This document shows positions 58,955-61,205 of a stretch of DNA of 61,205 bases, one piece after another. How positions within the stretch are numbered: position 1 is the stretch's first letter; each line of letters starts with the position of its first letter. The stretch comes from a virus. The translations under genes were made by a program, and so were the position numbers. The notes below the pieces were generated by a model that saw only the letters and a program-made list of their open reading frames with translations, was not told the DNA's origin and made no database searches. The stretch lies in IMG/VR virus record IMGVR_UViG_3300020438_000036, positions 1 to 61,205 of that record. One strand, given 5' to 3'.

Positions 58955-58962
58955 TATTTATA
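58955..58962 (-). promoter_or_regulatory. Late promoter TATAAATA, very close to its start codon
   Basis: Exact late box; transcription would begin at about 58949, one base before the ATG at 58948. Confidence 0.65.
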
Positions 58963-58974
58963 TTGTATTATTAA

Positions 58975-61205
58975 CTACGGTTTCCAAATATATGCGGAGG
59001 GATACCCATCTTCCCCACCATACTGGACACTATAACTAGATCCATATTTTCCAGTTACTGCAATAAAATCTCCTTGGACATATACTGCAGGAGCGTGACC
59101 TATAGGATATGTAAACATCCATGCATTTACGAGTGTATGAACTATACTTCCATCCGATGCACTATAAATGTCAACATCTCTTGTGTTAGCTCGACCTGCC
59201 ACAACTACATTTCCATCAAATGCAATCCCTCTGCCGAGCTGATATGCTCCATCCGATCTAGTAATATTCCCATATCCATAGTTTTGTGGGTGTTCTATTT
59301 CTGTTATCATGTTTCCGTTTGTTAGATCAAATATGTATATCTTTCCGCCTCTCTCATACCAACTATTCGTTTGAGTAAAGTCTGATCCATTCCAACCGCC
59401 AGTACCGCTTGGATGATCTGTACTAGTATAGTTTCCTGGCGAACCCACAGCAAGTTTATCTCCAACCACTACCATACTATTAAATTCAAAATTACCCAGT
59501 CCGTCTTGTGAACCTCCCCCAAAGTATGCATAGTGAGCCTTAGATCCACCACCAACAGGAACTTTCGCCCCACTGTAGTCTGGATTATTTAACGTATGTA
59601 ATAATGTTGGAGATGCTGGATTGCTTATGTCGTATACATAAACCACCCCAACGTAAAAATGATTGTCTGCCGGGCCATCGCCCGATGCCGCAACACACAA
59701 ATATTGATTATTCATTACCATATTATCACCAAAATAATCGGAGTGTGTCGTATTACCGCCCGTTTGCCTAGCTGCAGAACTGGAGTGAGTCAAGTCAGTA
59801 ATATGATTTCCGGTAGAGTTTTCAAATATTTTAACTGTTCCTGAGTTGTCATTGGTGTTAACTCTTGCCACTGCAGAGTGTGTATCGTTTACTGCAACCG
59901 CCCGACCAAAGTTTCCGACTTGAGATGCCAGAGGATCGTCCAATGTTACATATGAATTTGTGTCTGTGTTATATACATATGCTCTACCAGCCTTTGTGTA
60001 TGAGTTAGCTATAGGAACCCATTCTTCTTTTGCACCAACTACAACATATCGACCATTAGGAGAGGCATCTATTTTATCGCCAAATCTATCTCCATTTGTC
60101 TGATCAGAACTGTCCGGATACTGATTTGGATTTACAAATCCCCAGTGATCCGAATATGGATAGCCATCTAATCCGGAGGAAGAATCTAACTTCACCCCCA
60201 TAACTATACCTCTAGTGTCCGATCCTTTTTTTACTGTAGGATCTGCAAAAACAATCCAGTGTTCACCATTTTTTTCATAAGAACAAAATGATGTTGTTTT
60301 GTCGCCGTTTGGAAATTGGCCAATATTGCCAAAGATATTAAACCCACCCTGTTGATATAAGTGAAAAATACCATTTCTCTTATCTTCGCCAATCAACGTA
60401 GGACTACTCCAATCAGTTCCAAAAGCTAGTGAGAAACTTGATGGTGTTGTTGCAACATTCACAGAGTCATCTGCAGAGAATGTTAATTCGAATGTTGCAG
60501 GATTAGATGCGTGTGGAGTGACAGTGAACACATTGTCGCTCTGAGAAACCGTGGTTCCATTCAATGCACCAGAAGTTACTGAATGCGAAAACGATACAGG
60601 GTCATTCTCTGGGTCTACTGCAGTCAATGTGATAACTGTAGCGGTTCCGTCCGTTGCAAGCGTATATGATGCGTCATTTCCTGATACTGTTGGTGCAGTG
60701 TTAATCAATGCAACAGCATACCAACCGTCTGCAGTTCTAATATATAATTTATTATTAGATTGGACAACCGCTTGATCTCCTGCACTTGCGTCAGTAGGAA
60801 GATCTCCGACTGTTGCGACAACTTGGAGTGCAGAAGAAGTCGGCGCAGTATATGAAACCACACCACTGTCATACGACAAATCTCCAGAGACACTTATTGC
60901 TGGTTGTACGTTTGCTGCTTTGAGAAACTTATTGCCGCCTTCTGTAACATTGTCTGATGTACTGACTCTACCCATATCTGCATTGCCAGATCTCAACTCT
61001 TTAAGACCTTCTGACATTTCTACGAGTTCATCTACGGATGCAGCAGGAATCGCAGCAGCCATCTGAGTATCAATATCAGTTTCTACTTCTGCGTCATCTG
61101 TGAGTCCCACAAATCTGGCGGACTTAGCAAGTCTACCTAGATCTCTTGGTGTTTGACCAGCTTGGACTCGGTTTCTAATACGAGTCTTCATGTTAGTCTT
61201 TGAGT
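58975..61205 (-). CDS. Adhesin-like virion protein 4 with FG-GAP-type repeats, start outside window
   Basis: At least 742 residues; the frame is open to the right edge (S-K-T-N precede MKTRIRNRVQAG), and the homologue at 42999-45101 shows the same SKTNMKTRIR inside, so the true start lies about 8 codons beyond the window. Anchor and cadherin-like module (LTAVDPENDPVSFSHSVTSG) are nearly the same as in that protein. Its own propeller repeats follow (FGDKIDASPNGRYVVVGAKE, FGRAVAVNDTHSAVARVNTN, LGRGIAFDGNVVVAGRANTR). Predicted to be a surface adhesin on head or tail. Confidence 0.78.
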   Translation of the reverse strand, partial: SKTNMKTRIRNRVQAGQTPRDLGRLAKSARFVGLTDDAEVETDIDTQMAAAIPAASVDELVEMSEGLKELRSGNADMGRVSTSDNVTEGGNKFLKAANVQPAISVSGDLSYDSGVVSYTAPTSSALQVVATVGDLPTDASAGDQAVVQSNNKLYIRTADGWYAVALINTAPTVSGNDASYTLATDGTATVITLTAVDPENDPVSFSHSVTSGALNGTTVSQSDNVFTVTPHASNPATFELTFSADDSVNVATTPSSFSLAFGTDWSSPTLIGEDKRNGIFHLYQQGGFNIFGNIGQFPNGDKTTSFCSYEKNGEHWIVFADPTVKKGSDTRGIVMGVKLDSSSGLDGYPYSDHWGFVNPNQYPDSSDQTNGDRFGDKIDASPNGRYVVVGAKEEWVPIANSYTKAGRAYVYNTDTNSYVTLDDPLASQVGNFGRAVAVNDTHSAVARVNTNDNSGTVKIFENSTGNHITDLTHSSSAARQTGGNTTHSDYFGDNMVMNNQYLCVAASGDGPADNHFYVGVVYVYDISNPASPTLLHTLNNPDYSGAKVPVGGGSKAHYAYFGGGSQDGLGNFEFNSMVVVGDKLAVGSPGNYTSTDHPSGTGGWNGSDFTQTNSWYERGGKIYIFDLTNGNMITEIEHPQNYGYGNITRSDGAYQLGRGIAFDGNVVVAGRANTRDVDIYSASDGSIVHTLVNAWMFTYPIGHAPAVYVQGDFIAVTGKYGSSYSVQYGGEDGYPSAYIWKP
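60420..61204 (-). repeat. DNA repeat shared with 44290-45076 (adhesin anchor module)
   Basis: Partner of the repeat in the gene at 42999-45101; very similar DNA up to about codon 270, then unrelated propeller sequence. Confidence 0.75.

Noticed and set aside
1-61205. tRNA genes, introns, homing endonucleases or integration functions
   Set aside because: No tRNA-like cloverleaf, intron interruption of 17 or 43, LAGLIDADG/GIY-YIG gene or integrase was recognised; subtle examples could be missed by eye.

Overview
The window is a segment of a T4-like contractile-tailed phage (Caudoviricetes, marine 'exo-T-even' type). Every supported protein gene lies on the minus strand, so transcription runs from high to low coordinates. 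The T4 head, neck and tail genes (13-14-15-16-17-18-19-20-67/68-21-22-23), the T4 replication and recombination core (uvsY, uvsW, 55, 47, 46, 45, 44, 62, regA, 43, uvsX, 41) and the marine-phage genes hsp20 and cobS/VWA identify it. The DNA is AT-rich. I see no tRNA, photosynthesis gene, integrase or CRISPR. That fits a Pelagibacter- or other heterotroph-infecting marine myovirus at least as well as a cyanophage; the host is not decided by this sequence.

Layout from right to left, which is the order of transcription. 61205-57000: a fibre/adhesin paralogue cut by the window edge, an unknown protein, then neck genes 13-15. 55534-45331: terminase (16, 17), sheath (18), tube (19), portal (20), core and protease (67/68-like, 21, 22) and major capsid (23). 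45307-45137: a terminator, a late promoter, a probable ~90-nt structured RNA, a second terminator and a second late promoter. 45101-37906: three tandem adhesin-like beta-propeller proteins related to the one at the right edge. 37826-34995: a tube-fold protein, uvsY, uvsW and an Sm-like protein. 34860-34994: a divergent control region with two sigma70-type promoters. 34859-31378: sigma factor 55, 47, 46 and a ribbon-helix-helix protein. 31364-27126: a four-gene cassette inserted between 46 and 45. 27014-20092: VWA/HExxH protein, MoxR/CobS-like ATPase, clamp, clamp loader, RegA. 19563-12385: hsp20, small proteins, DNA polymerase, UvsX, helicase 41. 12388-2306: a run of accessory proteins, several with a capsid-targeting-like N terminus. 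2286-1: a small protein and a repetitive tail fibre whose C terminus lies outside the window.

Regulation is legible. TATAAATA late-promoter boxes stand upstream of most structural genes, and the genome encodes the sigma factor 55 and clamp 45 that use them. TTGACA-N17-TAnnnT promoters precede gene 55, the VWA gene, cobS and hsp20. Two hairpin-plus-U-tract terminators isolate gene 23 and the adhesin cluster.

The strongest candidate for an undescribed system is the cassette at 27126-31364. It encodes a cytosine-C5 DNA methyltransferase whose motif X has Arg (IGRMVPP) where the usual enzyme has Asn (GNxVPP), a CmoA-like carboxy-SAM synthase homologue that keeps the RSML arginine, a DUF262/HNH-type nuclease-like protein, and a stand-alone asparagine-synthetase-like ATP pyrophosphatase. 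Together they suggest carboxymethylation of cytosine from carboxy-SAM, possibly followed by amidation, with a modification-discriminating nuclease alongside. A second candidate is a set of accessory proteins (2679-11746) with T4 internal-protein-like N-terminal tags and L-x-E cleavage sites, which suggests proteins packaged in the head and injected.
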